Of a stretch of DNA of 64,000 bases, positions 31,344-43,019 are shown one piece after another. Both the position numbers and the translations under genes were made by a program. The stretch lies in the NCBI GenBank assembly GCA_022606425.2, contig JAHDVF020000498.1, forward strand, positions 1 to 64,000, written 5' to 3'. The notes beneath the pieces were generated by a model. That model made no database searches. It saw only the letters and a list, made by a program, of their open reading frames with translations, and was not told where the DNA came from. Position 1 is the stretch's first letter. Every line of letters starts with the position of its first letter. The DNA is from Lepidostoma basale (Eukaryota; Arthropoda; Insecta; Trichoptera; Lepidostomatidae).

Positions 31344-32032
31344 CTTCTTCTTCCTTGTTGTAGACCTATGTGGTCTGTTCTCCAGAGTGTTGCTCATCCT
31401 GTTAGGTAGACTCCCAGCTGTCCTTTAATATTTTAGGAGGTCTTCCACGAGGACGAGTCCCATGAGGCTGATTATGCAATGCAACATAGGGGAGTCTGGT
31501 GGTGTCCATTATTTGAGCATGGCCGTATCAATCCCTTTTTCGCTGTCTGCTTCATCTTATAATATCCTCAACCTCACATATCTATCTTTTTCTGGTATTC
31601 CTCACGCGATCTCTTGCCTGCTATCGTTCTCAGTGTCTTTATTTTGGAAGTCCTCAAAACATGTTTGGTCCTTACTCCATATGACGCCATATGTTATTAT
31701 TGGTCTTTCACATGCTTTATAGATTCTCATCTTACTCTTAATGGCCATGTCATTGTCACCAGAGATTGCAGCTGCCTTGTTTACTTGGGCTTGTATTTCT
31801 TCCCGTAGATCAGCTCCTCCTACCAGGTCTATGCCTACAAAATGTCTTTGTTTTTCCATATTTTGAATTTTAGAGCACCAGAGAATTCAGCTGTCTTGTT
31901 TACTTGGGCTTGTATTTGTTCCCGCATATCAGCTTCTTCGTCTATGGCTACAAAATTTACCTTTTCCAAAACACCCAAACCATGTAACCTGGCTATAGAA
32001 AATCAACCCATAGAACTGGTCAGTACCTTCAA
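31344..32032 (-). mobile_element. LINE-C with an internal duplication
   Basis: The minus strand: MAIKSKMRIYKACERPIITY, TCFEDFQNKDTENDSRQEIA and, in other frames, VQRMDTTRLPYIALHNQP-like sequence. GTTAGTTTAT (31334-31343) and GTTAGTTTTAT (32033-32043) are a likely target duplication. A segment of about 65 bp (31758-31823) recurs diverged at 31878-31945. Confidence 0.75.
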
Positions 32033-32074
32033 GTTAGTTTTATTAATGAAAAATAAAGTATTTTTTCAAGCCAG

Positions 32075-32180
32075 TGACGCCGGCGTCTTCTACCGTTGGC
32101 GTAGCGGCGTGCCGCCCCGACGCCCGCCCGCCCCGCGGCGCTGACAGGCGGTGTTTAGCCGCCGTAAATATCCCGCGCCA
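32075..32180. other. GC-rich patch
   Basis: Strongly GC-rich (CGCCCGCCCGCCCCGCGGCG) within AT-rich DNA. No protein family or promoter motif decides its nature. Confidence 0.4.
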
Positions 32181-32431
32181 GGAACTTTGCCGCTAACTTA
32201 TGACAGCGTTACTTCTTCCTCGGACAATTATTATAAATTATATTGTGAATTTCATTTATTAACACGAACACTTAGCCAGATTCCGCGAAGGCGGAGCAAG
32301 ACAGAAACCGCTCCGGAATATATTACAGGAATGTCGTGAATTTTGTTAGATTAACGCGAAATTCATATTCGTATATGCAACATGCGATCTACAAAAATTC
32401 TTCGCTAAAAGTAATATTGATATAAAATAGA

Positions 32432-32636
32432 GGTTTTTAATAACTACTTCCACTTTTGTCTTTATTTTGACAGTGACCGGTTTTGCAAGACTAGCTGGAA
32501 TCGACAGACTGGCCCAGTAGGTCGATTGGGCGTGAAATCACCAAAAAACAAAAGTGGAAGTAGTTGTTAAAAACATCATTTTATTATTTATTATTTAAAA
32601 TGAACTTCATTCATGAGAGATTTCAGTAAAATCATA
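32432..32636. mobile_element. Foldback element, AAACCGGTC type
   Basis: GTTTTTAATAACTACTTCCA at the left is inverted at 32541-32568 (AGTGGAAGTAGTTGTTAAAA). Right end shares AAATGAACTTCATT and AGAGATTTCAGTAAAATCAT with the intronic element at 14170-14985. Hinge degenerate (TGACCGGTTTTGC). Confidence 0.65.
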
Positions 32637-32984
32637 AAAAATATAAAATATTTAAATTAAGAAAACACTATTATTACGTATCATGATTATATTTAAATGA
32701 GTTTGTCGCGACAACTGTTTTGTCAAACTTTGTTAAAATCATCAGATATTACAAGTAACTGGAGTTGTTGAGTAAACATTTTATAATGTTGAAAAATCAT
32801 AGTGTTTCGGCCTAAACAATGGATTATCTACTAAATTTTACGTTAGATATGTAATGTTAGCGTTTTGTAAAGAATACATTTTTTATCAAAGCCATTATAA
32901 TATCACATTTAAAATGCATGGAACAAGTTTTTTTATACACATTATATTTTCATTTCCATTATTACGAGTGCATTTCCCACCTTC

Positions 32985-33510
32985 GCTTGCAGAGGACATT
33001 GTCATTCTGGCGGAATCTGTGGGGGAGCTCGAAGGCATGCTGAATGAACTGAAAACTGCATCCAGACGAGTGGGTCTCGGGAAGAACTTGGACAAGACGA
33101 AAGCCATGTATAATGAAAATATTATCCCGAAATCAGTTACCGTCGATGGGTCGGCTCTCGAAGTGGTACAAGAATACACATATCTTGGCCAAATCATTCA
33201 ATTAGGTAGAAACAATTTCGAGAAAGAAGCCGACCGAACAATTCACTTGGGTTGGGCGGCCTTTGGAAAATTACGTCATGTTCTCACCTCTAAAATACCA
33301 CAATGCCTCAAGACTAAAGTCTTCAACCAGTGCATCTTGCCAGTCATGACGTACGGAGTCGAGAGGTGGACACTGACAAAAGGTCTAGTCTACAGATTCA
33401 AGGTCGCCCAACACGCCACGGAAAGAGCCATGCTTGGAATAACGGCCGATGGGGGAGACGGGTTCTGGAGTGGAGACCGCGTACAGGATTCCGCAGAGTT
33501 GGACATCCGA
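32985..33510 (+). mobile_element. LINE-B with part of the RT palm
   Basis: A single frame: SLAEDIVILAESVGELEGML (RT box, with AED in place of ADD), GLGKNLDKTKAMYN, YTYLGQIIQLGRNNFEKEAD, LGWAAFGKLRHVLTSKIPQC and VFNQCILPVMTYGVERWTLT. After MLGI an internal deletion of about 150 bp joins to the GRWGRRVL segment out of frame. Confidence 0.85.
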
Positions 33511-33889
33511 TGACATTTCAAGACATTTCAAATAACAATATTTATAATTTGACCGAAACATGCCTACTTCCAAAAAGCGATTATATAGGAGTAGATTTTT
33601 TCCGATAAAATGTATTGCAATTGTCAGAAAATGAATACTTGAGATCAACATTTCTACATGTGTTGCATTCGAATAACCATTTGATATTTAATAACAAAAT
33701 AAATAATTAAGCTTACTTAAAAACATATTAGTTTTCCAATTAGTGTAAAATTTAACATGTATTTGTATCACAACGATTTTTAATATTTATATAATAGGAA
33801 GTGAAATGTGTCTATGAAAAACATCGAACTAGAACTACCTCTTTTTTAAATTACCTTGTACTTTTTGATAGCGGTGCATAATACAGAGC

Positions 33890-34110
33890 TTTTCAATTTG
33901 AATATTGCGTAATATATCGAACTGAAGTTTCCGCCCTTCTTAACTCTACAACCCCATACCTCCCCTTAACGACCCCTCGCAACCCGCTTCCTGTGCAGCA
34001 GGCACTTCCGCTGGCTGAAGTCCAGCAGTGGTTCATCATAGGCTGACCGTGGCCACACCACTCACGGCGCTCACCTGAGATCGGTCGCCAACGTCTGCTT
34101 TTTACTTCGG
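33890..34110. other. Moderately GC-rich, unassigned
   Basis: GTCCAGCAGTGGTTCATCAT near 34020 resembles the extreme 3' end of LINE-B-type elements (VQQW coding end). Otherwise unrecognised. Confidence 0.35.
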
Positions 34111-34212
34111 ACATTTTAATAATGGGAATCTACAATCAGAGCAGCGATTCGCGACTCGAGCAAAATCTAATCCGATCTACGTGTATCTATCCCTTTCATC
34201 GATCCATTATAC

Positions 34213-34618
34213 CAGTGCTCCGCAACCGGTGTGCCGTGAGCCGGATGCAGGTGAGCCGCGGTCAAATACATAATGAAAAATTTTTTTTGTTGTAGTCGGA
34301 AGTCGTGAATTGTAATAAAGCCGACTCTTTCGTAAATCAGCCCAGGAGACATTGGTGACCTTTTTTTATTTTTGATTTTTAGCTCATTCAGCTCTTTCGT
34401 GAAAATCTGACTGGACATTTTTCGTTGGCGACCTTTTTTTAGGCCATTCGTGAAAAACCGGATAATCTATTTTCCCGAATGAGCTAAAAAAAGGTCACCA
34501 ACATCCCTGCTGAGCTGATTAACGCCCACGCCCAGACCAAATTTTAGCTTCAGGTATGCCGCGGAATTCTAGAAAGAACTTAGGTGTGCCGTAGGTGAGA
34601 AAAGGTTGCGGAACACTG
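34213..34618. mobile_element. Complete hAT-type MITE
   Basis: The terminal inverted repeats are CAGTGCTCCGCAACC (34213-34227) and the complement of GGTTGCGGAACACTG (34604-34618), 14 of 15 matching. A perfect 8-bp duplication CATTATAC sits on both sides (34205-34212 and 34619-34626), the length typical of hAT elements. 406 bp, no open frame of note, so mobilised by a foreign transposase. Interior AATGAGCTAA and AAGGTCACCAAC are shared with 3237-3500. Confidence 0.9.
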
Positions 34619-34735
34619 CATTATACAATATGTTAATAAATCACTTCGTCACATTGAATTCTCAAGAATTAATAATTTAATGAGTATCACTGACATAGTT
34701 AGGCTTGTAACTAATTCATTCCTATTTATATATAA

Positions 34736-35153
34736 AACTAGCTGACCCGGCAAACTTCGTACCGCCTCAGAATCCATAAATGTTGTGTTAACTTATTTGT
34801 TGAATTAAATTCAGTTATTTATTAAGTTGAATTGAATACTCAAAATGAGTTCAGTTCAATATATGTGCAAAAATCAAAATTAGAGTATTTGAATTACATT
34901 GATATGAATGTAATTCACTTGGCAGCAAGGGATTAGCTTTATTGAAGCGAATCGAAATCTGTTTACTTTCTGTTAAACTATGTTATAATAATAAATTTGC
35001 TGGATGGGATGCACTCGGGTCGATTTTTTCCGATATTTTAATGGTTATTCTGCTATTCGGGACGGAGACAAATCCAACAAATCATAGATCATCAAAATCA
35101 GTCCAGTCGTTCTTGCGTTATAAATGGTGTAACTAACACGACTTTGTTTTATA
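34736..35153 (+). mobile_element. Dispersed repeat starting TAGCTGACCCGGCAAAC
   Basis: The start TAGCTGACCCGGCAAACTTC and the end segment with CCAGTCGTTCTTGCGTTATA and an ATATAT tail recall a repeat that I know to be common in insect genomes. A mariner sits in its AT-rich tail. No open frame. Class not certain. Confidence 0.55.
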
Positions 35154-35155
35154 TA

Positions 35156-36424
35156 TTAGGTGTATAACTTTGCTTCCGCCGTTTTTTCCCGAAATTCGAG
35201 GCTTTATCGTAAAAAACTGGTTATACATTTATGATTCAAAGTATTGTCGATCGCTGGCCACTACTTTCTCCCATCTTTCGGGCAGCATACGAATCCCGCG
35301 TTGAAAAAACTGGTCATCTTTTGAAGCGATCCACGAATCGATCCAATTTTTTACTTCTTCATAAGACCGGAAGTGCTGGTCAGCTAGGCCGTGTGCCATT
35401 GATCGAAACAAGTGATAGTCCGAGGGAGCAACGTCTGGAGAATACGGCGGGTGGGGTAGGACTTCCCATTTTAAAGTTTCCAAGTATGTCTTGACCACTT
35501 TCGCAACATGGGGTCGAGCATTGTCATGCTGTAAAATCACTTTATCATGTCTCTCGTTGTATTGCGGCCGTTTGTCTTTCAATGCTCGGCTCAAACGCAT
35601 TAATTGCGTTCGATAACGATCGCCTGTGATTGTTTCAGTCGGTTTTAACAACTCATAATACACTACGCCGAGCTGGTCCCACCAAATACTGAGCATAACC
35701 TTGGAACCGTGAATATTCGGTTTGGCCGTCGACGTGGAAGCATGGCCGGGATATCCCCATGATTTTCTGCGCTTGGGATTATTGTAATGAACCCATTTCT
35801 CGTCCCCAGTCACAATGCGATGCAGAAATCCCTTCCGTTTTTGCCTTGCAAGCAGCTATTCACAAACACACAAACGCCGTTCAACATCTCTCGGCTTCAA
35901 CTCGTACGGCACCCAATTTCCTTGTTTCTGAATCATTTCCATGACTTTCAGGCGTTTTGAAATGGCTGGTTGCGTCACTCCCAATGATCCTGCCAATTCT
36001 TGTTGCGTTTGACACGAGTCTTGATCAAGTAATGCCTCCAATTCTGCATCTTCGAAAACCTTCTCTCTTCCACCGCCATGCTGGTCTTCGACGTTAAAAT
36101 CACCGTTCTTGAAGCGTTGAAACCACTTTCGGCACGTTCTTTCACTAATAGCGGCCTCACCATAGGTATTTGAGAGCATTCGATCAGCCTCAGCCGCAGA
36201 TTTCTTCATATTAAAGCATAAAATTAAAACCTCCTGCAAATGACGAGAATTTGGCTTGTAAGCTGACATTTTTAATCGGGAATAACTTTATGATGCAGAC
36301 ACAAATCGACTAATATTTCAATACTTAAGCTTATTGTATGACATCTATGATCTATTTATTCCAACTACCACTTACCGCTACTGCCATCTATTGCAAAACG
36401 GCGGAAGCAAAGTTATACACCTAA
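35156..36424 (-). mobile_element. Full-length mariner with one in-frame stop in the transposase
   Basis: 1269 bp with inverted ends starting TTAGGTGTATAACTTTGC and flanked by TA. The transposase frame runs from ATG at 36269 to the stop at 35229, 346 codons, the normal mariner length, broken only by a TAG at 35856-35858. Residues 1-110 carry the DNA-binding region (HLQEVLILCFNMKKSAAEAD, TCRKWFQRFKNGDFNVED). After the stop come TGDEKWVHYNNP (first catalytic Asp), HDNARPH (second) and YSPDVAPSDYHLF (third), with 34 residues between the second and third, the D,D34D signature. Cut-and-paste transposase acting on its own ends; this copy cannot make the full protein unless the stop is read through. 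Confidence 0.93.
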
Positions 36425-36571
36425 TATATAGATGAGCGCCAATAAATTAAGCAAATGAAGATAAAACCAAAATTAAATGAAGCCCCAAAAAATAAAGAAG
36501 TGTCCAAATAGTTATGGAAAAAGAAATGTTAGAAATCAGTATTACGGGCAGGGTAAGGGACATCTCTATTT

Positions 36572-36755
36572 TGGCCAGAACAGCAGTATAGAGCATTATC
36601 GGAAGTTTTGTAACGCTAAAATGAGCAAAGGTCCTGGGTTCGATTCCCGGCGTTGACTGTGAAAAAAATTCTCACCCGGTCTATGGTCTAGTAGAATTTA
36701 CGTCACAATAAAAATGGCGATAGATCAGTTACCTATTACATGTCATGAGAATCAA
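36572..36755 (+). mobile_element. tRNA-derived SINE
   Basis: A perfect B box GGTTCGATTCC at 36637-36647 sits in a T-arm-like CCTGGGTTCGATTCCCGG. The body has AATTTACGTCACAATAAAAA, TGGCGATAGATCAGTTACCT and ATGTCATGAGAAT, shared with 47190-47320. Transcription by RNA polymerase III expected. A box is weak. Confidence 0.7.
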
Positions 36756-36961
36756 TAGGAAAAATTTTATTCCGACAGTAATTAGATTCAAATATCCTGT
36801 TGTATACAAACATGTGGAAATCAACTGGAAACAACCACATTAAACGGTTTAAGTGGCATTCCAAGAACCAAAAATGATAATAATAATAATAATGTATCTT
36901 TGAAACATAGCATATCATTAGACCTATTATCACAATAATAAGAGTATAAAAAATAAAATAA

Positions 36962-37335
36962 AAAATCAAATCAGTTTATTTCATCAATAGGCATTACAAA
37001 ATGAAGGCATATATTGAGAACTGGTAAAATAATATATTGTGTATACTACCAGAAACGCATGAGAGATGGTTCGACATTAGGAATACAGGATTCTCTCCAG
37101 AAGTATTTGCCTTCTGAACATACTTTCACTAATATGAAAGACGTCGATCTCCGAGGAGACCGCGTTCAGCAGATTTATTGCTCTTCCCACTGGTGTCACC
37201 AGAGGCAGGTTGGTTCTGGTGGCCGGTAGGTAAAACAATCTATGTTGTCGCTGCCGAAGATATCTATCAGGGACGACAGAGATATAGGAGTAATGAGAGC
37301 ATTTTTGTGACATCCCTACGTTACTAGTTTGCCAA
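36962..37335 (-). mobile_element. CR1-like 3' end
   Basis: The minus strand: RQHRLFYLPATRTNLPLVTP, VGRAINLLNAVSSEIDVFHI and SESMFRRQILL, then the UTR (CATCTCTCATGCG) and a tail with AAACTGATTTGATTT. Good match to 62690-63170. Confidence 0.82.
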
Positions 37336-37520
37336 AGACACGAAGAAGAAGACCATTTGTTCCTTTTAAACATATACAATCAATAACCGGACCACTTACG
37401 TCAAGTAGAAATATTAAAATTATGAATATTAATATTAAAAATACCAATCTTCAATGCTATCGATGCTGAAGGATCTGCTTCAAATAATAGAGTCTTGGAA
37501 ACAATAAATTTGTATTTTAA

Positions 37521-38085
37521 CTAACTAAATAAACATGAAGCCGTCTCTCCGAAGGGAAAGGCAGAAAGGGTGGAGTGTCATACTATTCTTCCCTGACATA
37601 CTCATCTCGCTTACACAACATTCATAAATCGTATCATGCACGTATGTCGATTTCTCCAACACATCAAGTGGCCGACATTCAATATTTGATTTATTTGATA
37701 GTGCTACGTGTTCCTCGGTCTTCCTCGTTTTCTAGTTCCTTTTACATCGTTAACATGTACTTTTTTAAACCATTATTTCTTCATTCATAATTTTGTTCAT
37801 AACACTTTCATTCGCACTGCATTCACTTCTTATATTTTAATTCGACACTTCATCATACACAGATTTTCCAGATTTTGGTCTAAGAGATTTCATTTCTACT
37901 GCATTTATTCTAGTTTCATTTTTTTTGCTAGTTCCATACTTCGCTTCCATACACGGGTCGCTACAAGAACACCATTGGGCACTGTCGTTAAAGCTTTTTT
38001 GGATAGGATTTTGTTTTCGATGACAACTTTTAAAGCACCATTCACTTTGTTACCTGTCGCAACCATTCTTTCAATATCCAAATAT
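37521..38085 (-). mobile_element. LINE-A, decayed copy
   Basis: Carries the MYGSEAW-type region, the GRPRK-type region and the 3' signature on the minus strand, all mutated. TATTTTAA at 37513-37520 and 38086-38093 is a likely 8-bp target duplication. Confidence 0.75.
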
Positions 38086-38119
38086 TATTTTAATTTTACA
38101 TAATCTGCTATTCAAGATG

Positions 38120-38535
38120 GACTCTCACCACGAGATTTAAGATAAAAGTATCAAGTGTTTCACCCCCAGAATAACCACCTGGAATATTAATCATACTAAT
38201 AAGACATTGCACGGAAAGTGCCCGCATATTAAGGATTACAATATAGCATGTTGAATAAATATTTACGGTTTAGAAGAATATCAGCTGGTGTGGCGTATGT
38301 TTTGGATTTCATTGATTTTTTTAGCTGGCAATATATATTTTTAGTGTTGTCTCCCCCATGTCAATTAATCATAATAAGTTGAGGAGCCGATAGATGGCGT
38401 AGGATTGGGGCCACAGTCGACGAACGCTCTAATCGCCCTGCAGTAAAGCACCTGGCAGCGATGGTGACTCAGGCCTAATGGGCTCGTGCCGGACTAACTA
38501 CATCTGACAGCGCGATGTAGACCAATCCAAAACGG
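38120..38535. other. Unassigned
   Basis: 38395-38520 is GC-richer (GATGGCGTAGGATTGGGGCC, GGACTAACTACATCTGACAG) but without a recognised frame or terminal repeats. Confidence 0.4.
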
Positions 38536-38539
38536 CGAA

Positions 38540-38760
38540 AAATCACATTTGATTTTTTTTTTAGTTAAGTTGTACTATTTCAGGGTTAAATTAAAAGCTG
38601 TGCGTGCACCCTGTTACGGAAGTGCGACATAATGAAGTTAGCCATCATTGATAAATAACGGCCGGACAATTGACGCGCGACATCTCACAAATTGCGAAAA
38701 CGAGACACGAATGACGTCGTAAGAAGTGTAAAATAGTACCAAAGAACTGTCAATTTCATA
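38540..38760 (+). repeat. Dispersed repeat, copy 2 (copy 1 at 29890-30215)
   Basis: Shared blocks listed with copy 1. LINE-H inserted close to its right end. Confidence 0.55.
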
Positions 38761-38790
38761 CTTATACATTTTATAATTACACTTAGTATT

Positions 38791-39263
38791 CTTCTTCTTT
38801 TGGTGCCGTGTCAGGTCCCCCCAACGTTGGCGATCATTACAACAAAAGCATCTCTATCCTGCGCCACTTTGAACAGCTTCTGAACTCTAGTTATTCCTGT
38901 CCACCCTTTGATGTTCTGCAGCCAGGACAACTGTCTTCTACCAACTCCCCGACGTCCTTCCACTTTACCCATTAATATCAGTCGAAGAAGGTGGTATTTT
39001 TCTTCCCTTAGCACATGACCCAAACATGAGACCTTTCTTATTTTCACACTCGACAACAGCTCTCTATTGGGTCTGGCTCTCTGTAGAACATCTGCATTAC
39101 TGTTTCTATCGGTCCACGGTATACGAAGCATTCTGCACATCTCGAACGCCTCCAACCGGTTCATTACATTCACTTTTAGAGTCCAGGTTTCGCAGCCATA
39201 TAGTAGAACATACCATATATAACATTTAATCATTCTTTGTCGTAGTTTCAAGTTAAGATTATC
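38791..39263 (-). mobile_element. LINE-H, 5'-truncated with 13-bp target duplication
   Basis: A 146-residue minus-strand frame: MKLRQRMIKCYIWYVLLYGC, ETWTLKVNVMNRLEAFEMCR, MLRIPWTDRNSNADVLQRAR, KVSCLGHVLREEKYHLLRLI and GVGRRQLSWLQNIKGWTGIT. A residue or two is missing in the EMWCYRRM-type motif. TACACTTAGTATT at 38778-38790 and 39264-39276 bounds it. Confidence 0.9.
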
Positions 39264-39489
39264 TACACTTAGTATTACAACACTTTATTTCACGTATCAC
39301 AGTCATGTATCGGTTATAACGCAACATTTTAAAATTTACAGATGAAAAATGTTGTAATATTTTATTATAATAGAATCGAAGAATTTTCGTTCCTTTTTCG
39401 GTTTCGATCTGCGTCGACCCATTGGTAGGGGTAAATGCGTCACACGACACGTCACGTCAACGTTTGTTTTCTAGTATCATTCACGTACA

Positions 39490-39727
39490 GTACATTCGAC
39501 CCGAAGAGACCAGACCAATCAAGACCCTGTACGCGTCTAGACCGACTGGAGTAAGACCTCTAGAAAGGCCTAGACAGCGCCTAATAGACAATGTTCTGAC
39601 TGATCTGGCTAGGTTGGGCGAATCGGACTGCTGGGGGCAAAAGATGCAGGATCGAGGAGCTTGGCGAAAAATCATCAAGGAGGCTAAAACTCTTCAAGAG
39701 TTGTATGGCCTTAGGAAGTAAGTAAGT
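39490..39727 (+). mobile_element. LINE-I, 238-bp copy with 11-bp target duplication
   Basis: Encodes RPEETRPIKTLYASRPTGVR, PLERPRQRLIDNVLTDLARL, GESDCWGQKMQDRGAWRKII, KEAKTLQELYGLRK, stop, then AAGTAAGTAAGT. Flanked by ATTCACGTACA at 39479-39489 and 39728-39738. The frame start at 39422 lies in flanking DNA. Confidence 0.88.
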
Positions 39728-39738
39728 ATTCACGTACA

Positions 39739-40317
39739 ATGCATAGAGTGATTCAAGTAGTATTACATTTTTATAGACGCTTCACAAATAAAACATTACT
39801 TTCATCAATTAATTTTCTGTTCAATATACATATATTTATTATATTCGTACAAACACAAACACATATGGTACATGCATGTACAGTTCAGCATGAAGATTGC
39901 ATTTTGGATACAACCTACTTACAATAGTACCCATCCCAACTCGATACAAATGAGATTTCAAGAAAATATTTTTAAGAATATATTTAACAAGAATTTTTAA
40001 TGTATACAATCTTTCCGGCATTGCTTTCAATTGTAGTTTCATTTTTATCGCATTAATCGTTTCTCGATGATTTAATACGAAAAGGTTCATATTTTAGCCA
40101 AGTTAGGTTGGTCAATTTTCAACGCTAGCCAAATAAAATACTATAAAGAGCAATTTGATTTACATTTTTTTAATCTGTTTTAATCAATTTGGATTATTAA
40201 ATATTTTAACACAACAGATATTTTTTTAAATTTTGGCCACTATAAAATAGCGTTTGAAGTTATCTTTACCAAATGATTATAACCAAAAGTCTTTGTAGCT
40301 AGCTTTATAGCTTGTAA
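39739..40317. other. Intergenic, nothing recognised
   Basis: AT-rich; no structure seen. Confidence 0.5.
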
Positions 40318-40420
40318 GATGATGGAGGAAACCAGAGAAGTGTGTCAGGATATAGTAGTGTGGCTGTCCATTCTTTCTGCCTACCCTTTCATGGAAACGT
40401 TTTTATGGTTAACTGTTGTT
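40318..40420 (+). mobile_element. LINE-A 3' end relic
   Basis: Encodes EETREVCQDIVVWLSILSAYP-like residues (EETREVCQDIVVW) and a mutated 3' signature with a single TTAAC in place of the tail. Confidence 0.65.
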
Positions 40421-41045
40421 GTTGCACAGTCATACATATTCACAATTCGAGCAATCGCTTTTCTTGCAACATTCCACTTTTTCGATTTTCGTCGCACATA
40501 AATCTGTTTGAATTCCGTGCAGGGTATTCAATTAAACGGTCAGCTTAAAACTATTTAGGCAAGTTGATGTCGGCTGATAATCTAAAGTGATTCAGTGTTG
40601 CTTGTTATGTGTATTAATGGTAATCTAAAGTGTTCCAATGTTACTTGTAATGTGTATTAATGATACCGACCCCCGCCGATTAACATACGCCGAGCCCCGC
40701 GCTAGGGACCGACCCGTGAATAATACCAGAAAAATGCAATATCTAACGAGGCCGGCTAACTGACTGCGGCACGCTATTTCAACAAGGGGCAGGCAGAGAA
40801 GATGGACCCTTCATTTGTGACATTCTGAAATCTCAGTATTTTTTTCCACAACTTTCACAATTTCAGTACCCAATTCGATAGCAAAAAATGTAAATATGTA
40901 TGCATATGCAGCAAATTGACACTTAATACCTCTGTTTCGCACATCACACACCGCGAGCCAAGTATTTTACTTTTCTGCTTATCGCACTAACTACGCTTAA
41001 AGTGCGATAATGTGCTTCTGACACTCGTTTGATGTAATCAGACTA

Positions 41046-41835
41046 TCTTGCTTGTGGTCTTCCCGGATTTTTCGGTTGCCACTCTATGGTACATCTGGTT
41101 CATTGATTATCCGTTGTATTCGCTATATGACCGGCCCAATTCCACTTCAACAAAGCTATTTAGCACGCAACATCGCCAACTTTGGTCTTTCATCTCTGAT
41201 CCATTCATTTCGTAAGCTGTCTCGCCGGCTGATGTTCAACATCTGTACCTTAAAGAAAACGGTTACTACCCCTGGCTGTACCCAACTGATATGCTGGATT
41301 ACCAATCATTGGAAATAAGACGAACTATCTACTTGGGTGTTCACTTTTTTCAACTGATTCGTGGTCGAATACATAACTCTGATATTTTGAATGACTTGAC
41401 TTTGTTTGTCCCCGACAATTATCTGTGACAAAGGCAACATAGATAATTTCACCTGCCACTGTGTAGAACCAATGGACAAACGTGGGCATTTTTTGTGGGC
41501 CCTTCTTAACCGCATCTCTTCGGATGTGGACATCTTCCACGATAGTGAGGCTACCCTCAGAAAGCATCTATTTCTTATGTATTAAATTGTTATTTGCTTC
41601 TTTTCTTATTGTACAAAAATGTTTATCTTTACCAAACTGTTTTAGAATATGTTGTTTTTTTAATTGTCTTCTGTTTTTCTTTTTTCTTACTTACTCCCAT
41701 TTGTTTTCTTATTATATTAATTGTAATTATTTTTTAAAAAACTGTTAATTTTATTTTTGTATAATGTGATTATAAACGATTTGGATTTGTTATTATGTAA
41801 TGTTTATAATTTTTTGAATAAATTGAATTGATTGA
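41046..41835 (+). mobile_element. CR1-like C-terminus and 3' UTR
   Basis: In shifting frames: LYLKENGYYPWLYPTDMLDY, RRTIYLGVHFFQLIRGRIHN, SDILNDLTLFVPDNYL, LPLCRTNGQTWAFFV and LLNRISSDVDIFHDSEATLR. Aligns with the end of 4492-5403. A T-rich UTR follows with a tail TTGAATTGATTGAAT at 41822. Confidence 0.8.
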
Positions 41836-41851
41836 ATCTTGATAATAATGT

Positions 41852-41852
41852 T

Positions 41853-41932
<80 letters not shown>
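41852..41932. repeat. (TC)n microsatellite
   Basis: About 80 bp of almost pure TC, directly after the CR1-like tail. Confidence 0.95.
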
Positions 41933-41933
<1 letters not shown>

Positions 41934-42099
41934 GATTAATCTGTACTATTAACGTTTCTTATCATTTGTGGTAGTATGAAATTTTATACAATATTATAAG
42001 TTTATATATAATTTGTAATTTTATATATTTGTATTATAATGACTGTAACAAAAAAACAAACATTAACGCGATTGGAAAACTCTACATATACTCGTATAT

Positions 42100-42400
42100 G
42101 ATATTTATAAATAGGCGTCTGCGCAAAATCTGAGAGGCATGCGAAATGCTAGTAGAAATGAGTAACTGGGCGCAAATGGCTTTGGATTAATGATACCAAG
42201 CTGATCGCTGTACTGAGCAGGGGCCAATAGCGTAGGGGCGGGCGAGAAATTAAAGCGAAACACACAGAGTTTACTGGAAAAGAATTCTGCAGGACAAACT
42301 TCAGGTAGGTAAGACAATAAGCATAAGCTAGAAATGGTAAAATTTAACGTTCATAGAAACTGATCACACAGGTGATATGGACTAAAACTAATTAACTAAC
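42100..42400. other. Unassigned
   Basis: 42110-42300 is GC-richer than its surroundings (GGGGCCAATAGCGTAGGGGC). No frame or repeat recognised. Confidence 0.35.
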
Positions 42401-42412
42401 GTTATGGTTATA

Positions 42413-42930
42413 TCACGCCGTCTCCCCGAAGGGGTAGGCAGAAAGAATGGACTGCCACATTTTTCTTTCCTGAAATATTTCTCTCGCTTCCTCAACATTC
42501 ATACATCGTGCCATGCACGCGCGTCGATTTCTCTGACTCCTCACATGGCCGACATTCAATATTTGATTTATTTGATCATGCCACGTTTTCCTCGGTCTTC
42601 CTCTATTTCTGGTTCCATTTATATCGTTAACATATAATTTTTTTACCCGTCTTTCTTAATTTATTCTTTCCATATGTCCAAACCATCTTAATGATTCTTT
42701 CATTATTTTGTTCATTACACCATCATTCGCACCGCATTCACTTCTTATATTTTCATTCGACACTCTATCATACATTAAGTATTCACACATTCGTCTAAAA
42801 TATCTCATTTCTACTGCATTTATTCTACTTTCATCCTTCGTTTGCCAGTTCCATGCTTCGCTTCCATACATAAGGGTCGGTAGAAGAACACCATTGTGCA
42901 CTGCCATTCTAGCTTTTTTGGATAGGTTTA
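42413..42930 (-). mobile_element. LINE-A, well preserved C-terminus
   Basis: The minus strand: MAVHNGVLLPTLMYGSEAWN, WQTKDESRINAVEMRYFRRM, YDRVSNENIRSECGANDGVM and KESLRWFGHMERIN, then a frameshift before GRPRKTWHDQINQI and SILSAYPFGETA. 3' signature present; TTAG tail lost. Confidence 0.85.
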
Positions 42931-43019
42931 TAGGTATATCGGTGTACCGATATGGACTTAAGATATGATATTAAAAGTAGGACGCATACGATTGTTAAAT
43001 AAATTAAAGGGTTTTACGT

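Noticed and set aside
31842..32339. Two consecutive plus-strand genes over the GC-rich patch
   Set aside because: They lie antisense to LINE-C and in the GC-rich block, with no protein similarity that I recognise.
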